Below are positions 1 to 7,824 of a stretch of DNA of 9,617 bases, one piece after another. Each line of letters starts with the position of its first letter. The stretch's first letter is position 1. This DNA is from Candidatus Omnitrophota bacterium. GTDB taxonomy: Bacteria; Omnitrophota; Gorgyraeia; Gygaellales; Profunditerraquicolaceae. Location: assembly GCA_020062065.1 (NCBI GenBank), contig JAGUWZ010000054.1, positions 1-9,617 of the forward strand. Direction: 5' to 3'. The notes under the pieces were generated by a model, which saw nothing but the letters and a program-made list of their open reading frames with translations, made no database searches and was not told where the DNA came from. The position numbers and the translations under genes are program-made.

Positions 1-7
1 AATTAAC

Positions 8-706
8 ATGGAAGATATAATTATAAAAACCGAGTGCCTTACAAAAAAATATCAATTAGGTAAAATGGAAATACCAGTTTTAAAAGGTATAGACTTAACG
101 GTAAAAAAAGGAGAATTTATGATTGTAGCCGGTCCATCTGGCTCTGGTAAAACAACCTTATTTAATCTTATTGGTGGATTGGATAGGCCTACTTCGGGTA
201 AAATCTGGGTAAGTAGTCAAGAACTCTCTCAGTTAAATTTTCAGCAATTAGCCGAATTTAGAAAGAGCAAGGTTAGTTTTGTCTTTCAGTTTTTCAATCT
301 GGTTCCTGTATTAACAGTATACGAGAATATTGAGTTTCCTTTACTCCTTCAGCAGATAACCTCTTGTGAAATAGAAAATAGAATCTTGCGAACTTTAGAA
401 AAATTAGGACTTAAGAATTTTAAAGACAGATATCCTAATGAACTCAGTGGTGGACAGCAACAGCGGGTTGCAATAGCCAGGGCATTAGCTACTAATCCTG
501 CAATTATCTTAGCTGATGAGCCAACCGCTAATTTAGATTCTCTGACAGGTGAGACCATTATTAATTTAATGTTAGAGATTAATCAAAAAGAAAATGTGTC
601 TTTTCTTATTGCTACCCATGACCCAATGGTAACCAAACACGCTTCTCATTTAGTTGAAATTCATGATGGATTGATAGTGAATGAGAAAAATAAGAATATT
701 GCTTAA
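8..706 (+). CDS. ABC transporter ATP-binding protein, LolD/MacB/FtsE-type
   Basis: This 232-residue protein is a complete ABC ATPase that would power a membrane permease from the cytoplasmic face. Visible motifs in order are the Walker A loop GPSGSGKTT (residues 42-50), the Q-loop glutamine in FVFQ (Q94), the signature LSGGQ (146-150), Walker B ILADEPT with catalytic E171, and the H-loop histidine in ATHD (H204). The length and the [14 protein letters not shown] stretch are typical of the LolD/MacB/SalX group, whose members work with FtsX-like permeases in lipoprotein release, macrolide or peptide export, or antimicrobial sensing. No permease is seen here; it may lie upstream of the window. 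Only seven bases precede the ATG, so the start cannot be checked against a ribosome binding site. The stop is three bases before the histidine kinase start, which suggests co-translation. The substrate is unknown. Confidence 0.93.
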   Translation: MEDIIIKTECLTKKYQLGKMEIPVLKGIDLTVKKGEFMIVAGPSGSGKTTLFNLIGGLDRPTSGKIWVSSQELSQLNFQQLAEFRKSKVSFVFQFFNLVPVLTVYENIEFPLLLQQITSCEIENRILRTLEKLGLKNFKDRYPNELSGGQQQRVAIARALATNPAIILADEPTANLDSLTGETIINLMLEINQKENVSFLIATHDPMVTKHASHLVEIHDGLIVNEKNKNIA

Positions 707-709
707 TTA

Positions 710-2872
710 ATGAATCTATCTTCGATACTTTCATTAATAGCGGCTATTTTGGTTCTTTGTGTAGGATTTTTTATCTTATGTAAAAAGAGAACGATGGTTA
801 CTATTCCTTTCATAGTTGGTTGCTTAAGTATTTCAATATGGCTTTTTGCTTTTGCAATGATGTATGTATGCAAAGACGAAACAACTGCCCTTTTTTGGGC
901 ACGGATAGGGGCCACTGGGGTGTTATTTGTCCCGATAATGTTTTACCACTTTATCTTAAATTTCTTAGGAAAGAAGAAGGGGAAGATAATTCTTTATAGT
1001 GCATACACAATCGCAATATTTTTTATTTTTATTTTATGGCGAACAAATTATTTTATCAATGGTTTATATAAATATCACTGGGGTTATTTTCTTAAGATTT
1101 CTTTTTTTCATTCTTTCCATCTTTTATTCTATGTTTTTCTACTAGGCGGTTCTCTTACTCTGATTTATAATTATAGTAGAAAAAAGGAATTATCTTTGTT
1201 TGAACGCAATCGAATAAAATATATGTTTTTGGTTCTTCTTACAGGAAGTTTAGCAATAATAGATTTTCTTCCCAGTTATGGTATAAAAATCTATCCTTTT
1301 GGTTTTATTTTCATAGTTTTTTCAGTTTTAGTTCTCGCCTACTCCATTATCAAATATCGGCTCATGAATATCAAGGTTGCCCTCACCCGCACGGGTATTT
1401 TTATCGCAGTTTATACCCTAGTTTTAGGACTTCCGTTTGCCGTGGCGCTGGGGTTTAAGAATTGGCTGATGGCAATATGGAGTTCAAATTGGTGGATGTC
1501 TCCCTTGATTTTAATGGCGGTTTTAGCAACGGTTGGGCCGTTTATCTACCTCTATATTAACCGTAAGGCAGAAGAGAAACTTCTTAAAGAACAGAGACAC
1601 TACCAGAACATCCTAAAGCAGTCTTCATTAGGTATGACCCGTATCCGTAACCTAAGAAAATTACTTAACCTCATCACCCATATTGTTACCAAGACAGTCA
1701 GAATTTCTTATGCCGCCATTTATCTTTATAATCAACAGACCAATGAATTTATCCTCCAGGTAAACCGTGATAAAAACAGGATGCCTCTTATTAAACTCGG
1801 GGTAGAAAATCCTTTAATTAACTGGATTATGGCAAAACGTCAGTCTTTAATTTATGAGGAGATAAAACACCGGATGCAAGATACCAATGTTCCTCTATTT
1901 AAGGCGCTTGAGGAAGATATGCGTATGCTTGGTGCTGCTGTGGTTGTGCCTAGTTTTCTTGAGCAAAAATTAACCGGATTTATAGTTTTGGGCGATAAAC
2001 TCTCCGGCCAGATTTATACCCCAGATGATTTAAATGTCTTCCAGGTCCTTGCCAGCCAGGCAGCACTTGCTATTGAAAACGCACAATTCTACGAAGAAAC
2101 TAAAGAAATGCAGGCGCAGATTGCCCAGGCTGAGAAAATGGCGACTATAGGAACTATGGCTGACGGCCTCTCCCATCAGATAAATAACAGGTTTTATGCG
2201 CTTTCCTTAATAGCCGGCGATACCATTGATACCATAAAAATGACTGATACTTCCAGATGTTCCCCTGAAATACAAGAAATGCTCAAACAAATAAACTATG
2301 CCCTTGAACGCATCGAGGCAAATGTTATTCAGGGAGGAGAGGTAGTCGATGGTATTTTAAAATACACCCGTAAAGGCGAAGAAGGGATGGAAGTGATGAC
2401 CCTTGACCAGCTTATAGACGGGACAATAGAAATGGTCCAGTATAAAGTAAAACTTTCCGAGATTGATATAATACGCGATTATCCAAAGGACATACCTAAA
2501 ATAAAAGCTAATCAGATCCAGATGCAGGAAGTCTTCTTTAATTTTATTGACAATGCCTATGATGCTATTGTAGAACGAAGAGATACCTTAAAAGAATCCG
2601 GATATCGCGGCAAAATTGTAATTTCTGCAAAACCGAAAGATAGTGCCTTAGAAGTCATAGTCCAGGATAATGGGATGGGTATAAAAAATGAAGATTTAAA
2701 GAAGATTTTTACTCCATTTTTTACTACAAAAACATCTGCGCGCAAAGGCACGGGGCTTGGGTTGTATGTTATCCGTAATATTATTACCGAAACGCATAAA
2801 GGCAAAATAACTTTTGATTCTGAATATAAGGTAGGGACGCGTTTTGTCCTTGAGCTTCCTTTAATCTTATAA
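710..2872 (+). CDS. Multi-TM sensor histidine kinase with GAF domain
   Basis: This 720-residue membrane sensor kinase has seven hydrophobic segments at about residues 5-24, 31-51, 63-83, 94-112, 130-152, 168-187 and 192-215, resembling the 7TM histidine-kinase N-terminal module. Two more follow at about 227-247 and 262-283. A GAF domain spans about 312-460. The dimerisation/H-box region (about 475-550) has H489 in the unusual context SHQINNR. The ATPase domain shows the N box (N611, N615), G1 DNGMG (653-657), F box TPFFTTK and G2 GTGLGL (680-685). It should autophosphorylate and pass phosphate to a receiver, most simply the one encoded 35 bases downstream. The glutamate usually found next to the phospho-histidine is Q490. 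Base composition changes sharply inside the gene, near the end of the seventh segment. There is no clear Shine-Dalgarno sequence. The start was chosen because it gives an intact first TM segment and abuts the ABC gene. Confidence 0.93.
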   Translation: MNLSSILSLIAAILVLCVGFFILCKKRTMVTIPFIVGCLSISIWLFAFAMMYVCKDETTALFWARIGATGVLFVPIMFYHFILNFLGKKKGKIILYSAYTIAIFFIFILWRTNYFINGLYKYHWGYFLKISFFHSFHLLFYVFLLGGSLTLIYNYSRKKELSLFERNRIKYMFLVLLTGSLAIIDFLPSYGIKIYPFGFIFIVFSVLVLAYSIIKYRLMNIKVALTRTGIFIAVYTLVLGLPFAVALGFKNWLMAIWSSNWWMSPLILMAVLATVGPFIYLYINRKAEEKLLKEQRHYQNILKQSSLGMTRIRNLRKLLNLITHIVTKTVRISYAAIYLYNQQTNEFILQVNRDKNRMPLIKLGVENPLINWIMAKRQSLIYEEIKHRMQDTNVPLFKALEEDMRMLGAAVVVPSFLEQKLTGFIVLGDKLSGQIYTPDDLNVFQVLASQAALAIENAQFYEETKEMQAQIAQAEKMATIGTMADGLSHQINNRFYALSLIAGDTIDTIKMTDTSRCSPEIQEMLKQINYALERIEANVIQGGEVVDGILKYTRKGEEGMEVMTLDQLIDGTIEMVQYKVKLSEIDIIRDYPKDIPKIKANQIQMQEVFFNFIDNAYDAIVERRDTLKESGYRGKIVISAKPKDSALEVIVQDNGMGIKNEDLKKIFTPFFTTKTSARKGTGLGLYVIRNIITETHKGKITFDSEYKVGTRFVLELPLIL

Positions 2873-2893
2873 AGTTCTTTAATGCGCTTTTAA

Positions 2894-2902
2894 GAGGGGG
2901 GA
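2894..2902 (+). promoter_or_regulatory. Purine-rich ribosome binding site of the response regulator
   Basis: A GAGGGGGGA stretch ends five bases before the ATG at 2908. It is the strongest Shine-Dalgarno-like sequence inside the operon and contains a run of six G. It supports the chosen start and may let the receiver be translated more strongly than its neighbours, most of which have weak or no such motif. Confidence 0.6.
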
Positions 2903-2907
2903 TAGAT

Positions 2908-3279
2908 ATGGCTAAACTACTAATCGTAGATGATGAAGCTGATGTCCGGGAATTTGCGGCGAATTTTTTTCGCAGACAAAAAATTGATGTAATCACCGCT
3001 TCCAGCGGGCAAGAGACTTTAAAGAAAGTGGAAACAGAAAAACCTAATTTGATTTTATTAGATATCAAAATGAATGGGATAAACGGAATCCAGACCTTAG
3101 AGGCAATAAGAAAGTTCAACCAGGCGGTTAAGGTTATTATGGTTACCGGCACCAAACCTGACGAGAACGAATCCTTTAATAAATGCGGCCAATTGGGTAT
3201 CTCGGGTTATATCCACAAACCGCTTGAATTAGATGAATTGGAACGAATAGTGATGAAAGAGTTAAAAGAAACTACCTAA
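2908..3279 (+). CDS. Single-domain CheY-like response regulator
   Basis: This 123-residue protein consists of one receiver domain. The acidic pair D8-D9 followed by E10 lies in LLIVDDE, the phospho-accepting aspartate is D52 in ILLDIKM, the switch threonine is T80 in IMVTG, and the conserved lysine is K104 in HKPL. All catalytic positions are intact. No DNA-binding or enzymatic output domain follows, so its output must come through protein-protein contact or phosphotransfer. It lies between the histidine kinase (35-base gap) and the GAF/HD-GYP gene (7-base gap). The natural reading is that the kinase phosphorylates it and that it acts on another protein, possibly the HD-GYP enzyme; the partner is inferred from gene order only. 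Confidence 0.93.
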   Translation: MAKLLIVDDEADVREFAANFFRRQKIDVITASSGQETLKKVETEKPNLILLDIKMNGINGIQTLEAIRKFNQAVKVIMVTGTKPDENESFNKCGQLGISGYIHKPLELDELERIVMKELKETT

Positions 3280-3286
3280 AAACACT

Positions 3287-4453
3287 ATGGCTATTGATTA
3301 CAAGAAAGAACTGGAAACTGCTGCGAAGACGATGATTCTGGTGCACAAGCCGGATACATTAATCAAGATGATTGTGCGTATGATTATTGAGAAGGTAAAG
3401 GTAAGCCATGCAGGCATATTGCTTTATAATAAAGAAAAAAATTCCTATATCTTGACTGTTTCGCGTGGTCCTGTGGGTTTAAGAATACCCGCGGGTTTTG
3501 CCCGGATGGATATGCATAATCCTCTTATCCGATTCTTTAAAGAACGAAAGAACAAATTAATCTTTAATAACGATTGTCTTGTCTATGATAAAGGGAAGAA
3601 GTTTTTAAAAAGAATCGAAGATTCGGATTTGAAACAACTTTTATTGCAATCTTTATATCAGATGGAGATATTTGGAGTAGTTGCTTGTATTCCCAGCTAT
3701 TACGGAGATGAGAACCTGCTGGGTATACTCCTATTGGGCAAAAAGAAAGACGGAGCGACTTTTGGTTCTGATGAATTAAATTTTTTCATTGCTATTGCTC
3801 AGGATGTGGCCATGGCCATAAGAAATGCGCAACTATTCAGCGAATTAGAATTGGAACTTGAAAAAAAACGAAGTCTTTTTTATCATACCACTATTGCCTT
3901 AGCCGCAGCCATAGATGCCAAAGATCACTATACACACGGACATACTCAGCGTGTAACTGATGTTAGTCTTGAAATCGCAAAAAAATTGGGAGAAAAAAAT
4001 AAGAAAGAATTTAACGAACAATTTTTGGAAGACTTACATATTGCCAGTCTTCTTCATGATATAGGAAAAATCGGAATCCCCGAAGCCATACTGAATAAAC
4101 AGGGGCCTTTAAATCCAGAGGAAAGAAAAAAGATAAATGAACATACTAATATCGGCGTAACAATCCTTCAACCTATACGGGAACTGCAGAATATTATACT
4201 CGGTGTAAAATATCATCATGAAAGATACGATGGTTTAGGTTATCCTGATGGGCTTAAAGGAGAGGAAATTCCCTTAATTGCATCCATTATATCAGTTGCC
4301 GATGCATTTGACGCTATGACTTCAGAGAGGTCTTACCATCTGCCTAAATCAAAAGAAGAGGCAGTTGAAGAAATTAAGCGTCAAAGTGGCAGACAGTTCG
4401 ATCCCCAGATTGCAGCTGCTTTTATCAAACTCTTCCGGGAAGGCAAAATTTAA
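3287..4453 (+). CDS. GAF plus HD-GYP protein, predicted cyclic-di-GMP phosphodiesterase
   Basis: This 388-residue, apparently cytosolic protein has an N-terminal GAF domain (about residues 20-185), a short charged linker likely to form a helix or coiled coil (185-197), and a C-terminal HD-GYP domain (about 198-385). Metal-binding and signature residues are complete: H219 in HTQRV, H257-D258 in LLHDIGKIG, H286, H310-H311, and HERYDGLGYP ending in G318-Y319-P320, with D339 in VADAFDAMTS. HD-GYP proteins hydrolyse cyclic-di-GMP to pGpG or GMP, and an intact HD plus GYP usually means an active enzyme. The GAF domain closely resembles that of the histidine kinase two genes upstream. The start lies seven bases after the receiver stop and has no clear Shine-Dalgarno motif. 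The stop is three bases before the glycosyltransferase gene, pointing to co-expression with envelope lipid enzymes. Confidence 0.94.
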   Translation: MAIDYKKELETAAKTMILVHKPDTLIKMIVRMIIEKVKVSHAGILLYNKEKNSYILTVSRGPVGLRIPAGFARMDMHNPLIRFFKERKNKLIFNNDCLVYDKGKKFLKRIEDSDLKQLLLQSLYQMEIFGVVACIPSYYGDENLLGILLLGKKKDGATFGSDELNFFIAIAQDVAMAIRNAQLFSELELELEKKRSLFYHTTIALAAAIDAKDHYTHGHTQRVTDVSLEIAKKLGEKNKKEFNEQFLEDLHIASLLHDIGKIGIPEAILNKQGPLNPEERKKINEHTNIGVTILQPIRELQNIILGVKYHHERYDGLGYPDGLKGEEIPLIASIISVADAFDAMTSERSYHLPKSKEEAVEEIKRQSGRQFDPQIAAAFIKLFREGKI

Positions 4454-4456
4454 CCA

Positions 4457-5578
4457 ATGTCGAAAAAAAATATAATTTTAATGTATATCACAGAAATTTC
4501 AGGTCATCATAGCGCTGCCCTGGCAATTGAAAAAGGTATAAAAATGCTTTCAGCCGATGCGCAAATTCTGAATATCAACGCCTTCCAGTATACTAATCCT
4601 ATCTCCGAAAAAATCGTCAACCGTATTTATACCACAGTCATCAAGAAAACTCCGAAAATCTGGGATTACGTATATGATAATCCTAAAATAAAAAATAGGA
4701 TAGAAAAGCTTCAGGAGTCGCTCTATAAACTAAACTCACCCAAATTTAAGAAACTATTCGATAGATTCCGTCCGGATGTGGTTGTTTGTACACAGGCATT
4801 TCCCTGCGGAATGGTTGCGGATTATAAAAAGACTTATAATTCAAAACTACCATTAGTTGCTGTCCTCACTGACTACATGCCACATTCCTATTGGATTTAC
4901 GATAATGTAGATTATTACATTAGCCCTTCGGAAGAAATAAGCCAGCGCTTAATAAAAAAGGGGATAGCCTCTTATAAAATAAAGTCCTTTGGTATACCGT
5001 TCGACCCCGCATTTAATGAAGCGGTAGATAAAGATAGTATTAGAGAAAAATTCAAGTTGGTCTTTGGTCTAAAAACTATATTAATTATGGGAGGAGGCCA
5101 GGGATTAGGTCCGATTAAGACTATTGTTAAATCATTGGAAAAAGTAAAGCTACCTATACAGGAAATCATTGTAGCCGGAACAAATAAGAAACTCTATAAT
5201 TCTTTAAAGAAAAAAATTAAAGAATATAAGAAAAGAATTCTAGTTTATGGATATGTCAATAATATTAATGAACTGATGGCTATTTGCGATATCGTGATTA
5301 CCAAACCCGGCGGTATTACTACTTCCGAGGCCTTAGCAAAAAACCTACCTCTGATTATTGTAAAACCCCTACCCGGACAGGAAATCAATAACACTATATA
5401 TTTAACAGAACATCAAGCAGCAATTAAGATAGACAGGCCCGAACTTACAAACGAAGTTATAGATAATTTATTATCAAATTCGCAAGAATTAAAGCGCCTT
5501 TCTGAATCTGCAGGACGTATCGCTAAACCAAATGCCGCCTTGGATATTGCGCGATTTATCCTGGAGCAAAATGTTTGA
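4457..5578 (+). CDS. MGDG-synthase-like (GT28) diacylglycerol glycosyltransferase
   Basis: This 373-residue GT-B-fold glycosyltransferase resembles plant MGDG synthase, Bacillus UgtP and, more distantly, MurG. The N-terminal half shows the SGHHSAALAI loop (residues 15-24) and the TDYMPHSYWIYDNVDYYISPSEE-type region around 138-160. The C-terminal half shows the GGGQGLG nucleotide-binding turn (212-218) and the KPGG...SEALA sugar-nucleotide motif (283-294), followed by PLPGQE (305-310). Family members transfer galactose or glucose from a UDP-sugar to diacylglycerol at the inner face of the cytoplasmic membrane. Sugar and acceptor cannot be told from sequence alone. There is no signal peptide or clear TM segment, as expected for a peripheral membrane enzyme. 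It starts three bases after the HD-GYP gene and overlaps the next gene by eight bases, so the glycolipid and acyltransferase steps are likely translationally coupled. Confidence 0.88.
   Translation: MSKKNIILMYITEISGHHSAALAIEKGIKMLSADAQILNINAFQYTNPISEKIVNRIYTTVIKKTPKIWDYVYDNPKIKNRIEKLQESLYKLNSPKFKKLFDRFRPDVVVCTQAFPCGMVADYKKTYNSKLPLVAVLTDYMPHSYWIYDNVDYYISPSEEISQRLIKKGIASYKIKSFGIPFDPAFNEAVDKDSIREKFKLVFGLKTILIMGGGQGLGPIKTIVKSLEKVKLPIQEIIVAGTNKKLYNSLKKKIKEYKKRILVYGYVNNINELMAICDIVITKPGGITTSEALAKNLPLIIVKPLPGQEINNTIYLTEHQAAIKIDRPELTNEVIDNLLSNSQELKRLSESAGRIAKPNAALDIARFILEQNV
5563..5566 (+). promoter_or_regulatory. Shine-Dalgarno GGAG that sets the acyltransferase start
   Basis: GGAG lies four bases before the ATG at 5571, inside the last codons of the glycosyltransferase gene. 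It favours 5571 over the upstream in-frame ATG at 5532, whose extra residues MPPWILRDLSWSK lie wholly within the preceding gene and do not look like the start of an LpxL-family protein. Confidence 0.65.
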
Positions 5579-6473
5579 TTATGTTCTTTATAAAATAGGT
5601 CAATTCATCACCCTTCGCCTTCCATTGAAAACGGCTTATAAAATAGCGGAATTTTTTTCTGATATACACTATATTTTCGCTGATAAAGACCGCGCAGCTG
5701 TAAAAGCCAATTTAAAGACAATATTTCCCGAAAAAAGCGACCGGAAAATCCGACAAATAAGAATCAGAATGTTTAGAAATTTCGCTAAATACCTCGTTGA
5801 CTTCTTCCGCTATGAGAAAATAGATAAAGAATATATTAAAAATAATTTAAAAGTAGAAAATCTACATTATTTCGAAGAGGCGCTCTCCTTGGGGAAAGGT
5901 ATAATTGTTTTATCAGCTCATCTAGGTAACTGGGAATTAGGAGGTGTTCTCATATCACTCTTAGGATACGATTTATGGGTGGTTGCCTTAGAGCATAAAT
6001 ATAAAAAAATAAATGATTTTTTTAATGCGCAAAGAAAAAGCAAGGGGATAAAAGTTATTCCTTTTAATAAAGCAGTAAGGCAATCCATTAATATTTTAAA
6101 AGAAAATAGACTATTGGCATTAGTGGGAGACAAGGATTTCACTAAAGAAGGCGGGATAGTAATAAACTTTTTTGGAAAGGCCACCTCTTTTCCCAAAGGA
6201 CCGGCAGCACTTTCTTTAAAAACCGGCGCAGCAATTATCCCCGGTTTTATGATTAGGAATGAAGATGACAGCTTTACCCTCAAAATTCACCCCCCTATAA
6301 ACTCAATTCTTCGGGAAGAAAAGTTGCAACGTCTTGACATTAAAAATAGTTTTACCAAAATGTCAGAAAAAGATTTGCAGGAATTGACCAATCGTTATAA
6401 AGTCATTATTGAAGACTATATCAAAAAATATCCTGAACAGTGGTATATGTTCAGAGAATTCTGGGTTAAATAA
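5571..6473 (+). CDS. LpxL/HtrB-family lipid A-type acyltransferase
   Basis: This protein has 300 residues from the chosen start and belongs to the bacterial lipid A acyltransferase family, which adds a secondary acyl chain to Kdo-lipid IVA or to another glycolipid at the inner membrane. The catalytic HX4(D/E) motif is SAHLGNWELGG (H117, E122). It is followed by GDKDF (186-190), the FPKGPAALSLKTGAAIIPGF block (207-226) and the C-terminal PEQWYMFREFW. The length is normal for the family (about 300). A hydrophobic, basic N-terminus suits membrane association. It overlaps the upstream glycosyltransferase by eight bases, and the GT2 gene follows eight bases later. The acceptor could be lipid A or a lipid made by the neighbouring glycosyltransferases. 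An LpxL homologue points to a diderm cell but does not by itself prove LPS, because no other lpx gene is in view. Confidence 0.9.
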   Translation: MFDYVLYKIGQFITLRLPLKTAYKIAEFFSDIHYIFADKDRAAVKANLKTIFPEKSDRKIRQIRIRMFRNFAKYLVDFFRYEKIDKEYIKNNLKVENLHYFEEALSLGKGIIVLSAHLGNWELGGVLISLLGYDLWVVALEHKYKKINDFFNAQRKSKGIKVIPFNKAVRQSINILKENRLLALVGDKDFTKEGGIVINFFGKATSFPKGPAALSLKTGAAIIPGFMIRNEDDSFTLKIHPPINSILREEKLQRLDIKNSFTKMSEKDLQELTNRYKVIIEDYIKKYPEQWYMFREFWVK

Positions 6474-6481
6474 TATCATAA

Positions 6482-7144
6482 ATGAAAATCTGCGTCCTTA
6501 TCCCCACATATAACGAAGCTCAAACAATTGCAAGCATTGTAAAACAAATCCGCAGCCAAAACCTTGATATTTTGGTAATTGATGACGGTTCATCTGATAA
6601 TACCTATCAAATTGCCCGTGATAGCGGTGCGTTTGTCCTTAAAAATGAACAAAATCAAGGGAAAGGCATATCTCTGATTAAAGGTTTTGATTATATCCTC
6701 AAGAATAACTTTGATGCTGTGATTACCATGGATGGAGATGGTCAGCACCTGCCTGATGAGATACCCAGCTTTATGCGCTTGGCCTTAAGTTCAGACAGCG
6801 GGATTATTATTGGCAACAGGATGTTAACGAGGAAAAATATGCCTTTTGTGCGGGTTTTGACAAATAAAGTTATGTCCTGGTTTATATCCAAAGTCTCTAA
6901 ACAGAAAATTCCGGATACACAGTGTGGCTTTCGTTTGATAAAAAAAGAAGTCCTTGAAAAATTGCTTCTTAACACCTCTAAATATGAAACAGAATCAGAA
7001 ATTTTGATTAAAGCTTCACGATTAGGCTTTAAGATTGAATCTTTACCTATTAAAAGCATATACATAGGAAAAAAAAGCCACATCAATCCATTCATAGATA
7101 CCCTGAGGTTTTTAAATTTCATCCTTAGGGACGTCTTCTGTTAG
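6482..7144 (+). CDS. Family 2 glycosyltransferase (DPM1-like)
   Basis: This 220-residue GT-A enzyme starts with the canonical LIPTYNEAQTI segment (residues 6-16). It continues with VIDDGSSDNT (32-41), the metal-binding DGDGQH (84-89) and an acceptor-side DTQCGFRL (145-152). The C-terminus has ETESEILIKASRLGF and a late SHINPFIDTLRF segment common in polyprenyl-phosphate mannosyl/glucosyltransferase-like proteins. Such enzymes move a sugar from a nucleotide sugar to a polyprenyl phosphate or growing glycan. There are no C-terminal TM helices, so it is the short soluble or peripheral form. Cysteine 220 is the last residue. It begins eight bases after the acyltransferase, without a clear Shine-Dalgarno motif. 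Small GT2 genes beside LpxL-like genes are seen in several envelope lipid clusters, which supports a shared pathway; donor and acceptor are not predictable. Confidence 0.9.
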   Translation: MKICVLIPTYNEAQTIASIVKQIRSQNLDILVIDDGSSDNTYQIARDSGAFVLKNEQNQGKGISLIKGFDYILKNNFDAVITMDGDGQHLPDEIPSFMRLALSSDSGIIIGNRMLTRKNMPFVRVLTNKVMSWFISKVSKQKIPDTQCGFRLIKKEVLEKLLLNTSKYETESEILIKASRLGFKIESLPIKSIYIGKKSHINPFIDTLRFLNFILRDVFC

Positions 7145-7176
7145 GTCTATCCACTATCACTTAAGTAGGTTGAATT

Positions 7177-7824
7177 ATGGATTACACAGCGTTAAGAAAA
7201 CTGATGGTTGAAGAGCAGCTTATTCCCCGCGGAATAAGAAACCAACGAGTGCTTGATGTTTTTTATAAAGTGGAACGCCATAAATTTATACCTGAAGAAC
7301 AAAGAGATAATGCTTATGCAGATTTTCCTATTCCTATCGGTGCAGGGCAAACTATCTCCCAACCTTATATCGTTGCTTTAATGACAGAATGTTTAGATTT
7401 AAGCGGTGGTGAGAAGATTTTAGAAATAGGCACTGGCTCAGGATACCAGGCAGCCATATTGGCGCAATTATCAAAAGAGGTTTATAGTATAGAAAGATTT
7501 GAGCTACTGGCTAAAAAAGCAAAAATGCTGTTTGATGAGTTGGGTTACAAAAATATCAAGCTAAAAATTGGTGACGGAACTTTAGGTTGGGGAGAAGAAG
7601 CAATGTTTGATAGAATTATAATTACTGCTGCCAGTCCCGAGATTCCATCGCCTTTAATCGAGCAGCTCAAAGATGGAGGCAAACTTATTTTGCCATTAGG
7701 GGAAATTTTAAGTCAAGTTTTAACGTTGTTCGAAAAAAAAGACAATAAGCTATACTCTCACGAAATTTGTGGCTGCATGTTTGTGCCTTTAGTCGGAAAA
7801 TTCGGATTACTAAAGAATGATTGA
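7177..7824 (+). CDS. pcm: Protein-L-isoaspartate O-methyltransferase
   Basis: This 215-residue SAM-dependent methyltransferase starts repair of proteins by methylating L-isoaspartyl residues formed on ageing. Family features are clear: the N-terminal MVEEQLIPRGIRNQRVLDV, KVERHKFIPE, the substrate loop GAGQTISQP (55-63), SAM motif I in LEIGTGSGYQAA (82-93), an acidic residue in YSIERFE (103-109) that should hold the ribose, and FDRIIITAASPEIP (144-157). Length and motifs are those of bacterial Pcm. The 32-base gap after the GT2 gene is the second largest within the operon, and no convincing promoter was seen there. AGGTTG a few bases before the ATG is a weak ribosome binding site. Its stop overlaps the next start. 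It probably shares the transcript with the envelope genes without taking part in their pathway. Confidence 0.95.
   Translation: MDYTALRKLMVEEQLIPRGIRNQRVLDVFYKVERHKFIPEEQRDNAYADFPIPIGAGQTISQPYIVALMTECLDLSGGEKILEIGTGSGYQAAILAQLSKEVYSIERFELLAKKAKMLFDELGYKNIKLKIGDGTLGWGEEAMFDRIIITAASPEIPSPLIEQLKDGGKLILPLGEILSQVLTLFEKKDNKLYSHEICGCMFVPLVGKFGLLKND

Noticed and set aside
5532..5570. Longer acyltransferase N-terminus starting at the upstream in-frame ATG
   Set aside because: It lies wholly inside the preceding gene, has no ribosome binding site, and adds 13 residues untypical of the family, whereas the ATG at 5571 has GGAG at the right distance.
6742..7122. Open frame of 126 codons on the - strand opposite the GT2 gene
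   Set aside because: It is antisense to a well-recognised glycosyltransferase, has no recognisable motif and no ribosome binding site. The antisense frames at 2784-3155 and 5918-6283 were dropped for the same reason.
7145..7176. Separate promoter for pcm in the 32-base gap
   Set aside because: The gap is too short for a full promoter and leader, and no convincing -35/-10 pair is visible. CTTAAG in the gap is a chance short palindrome.
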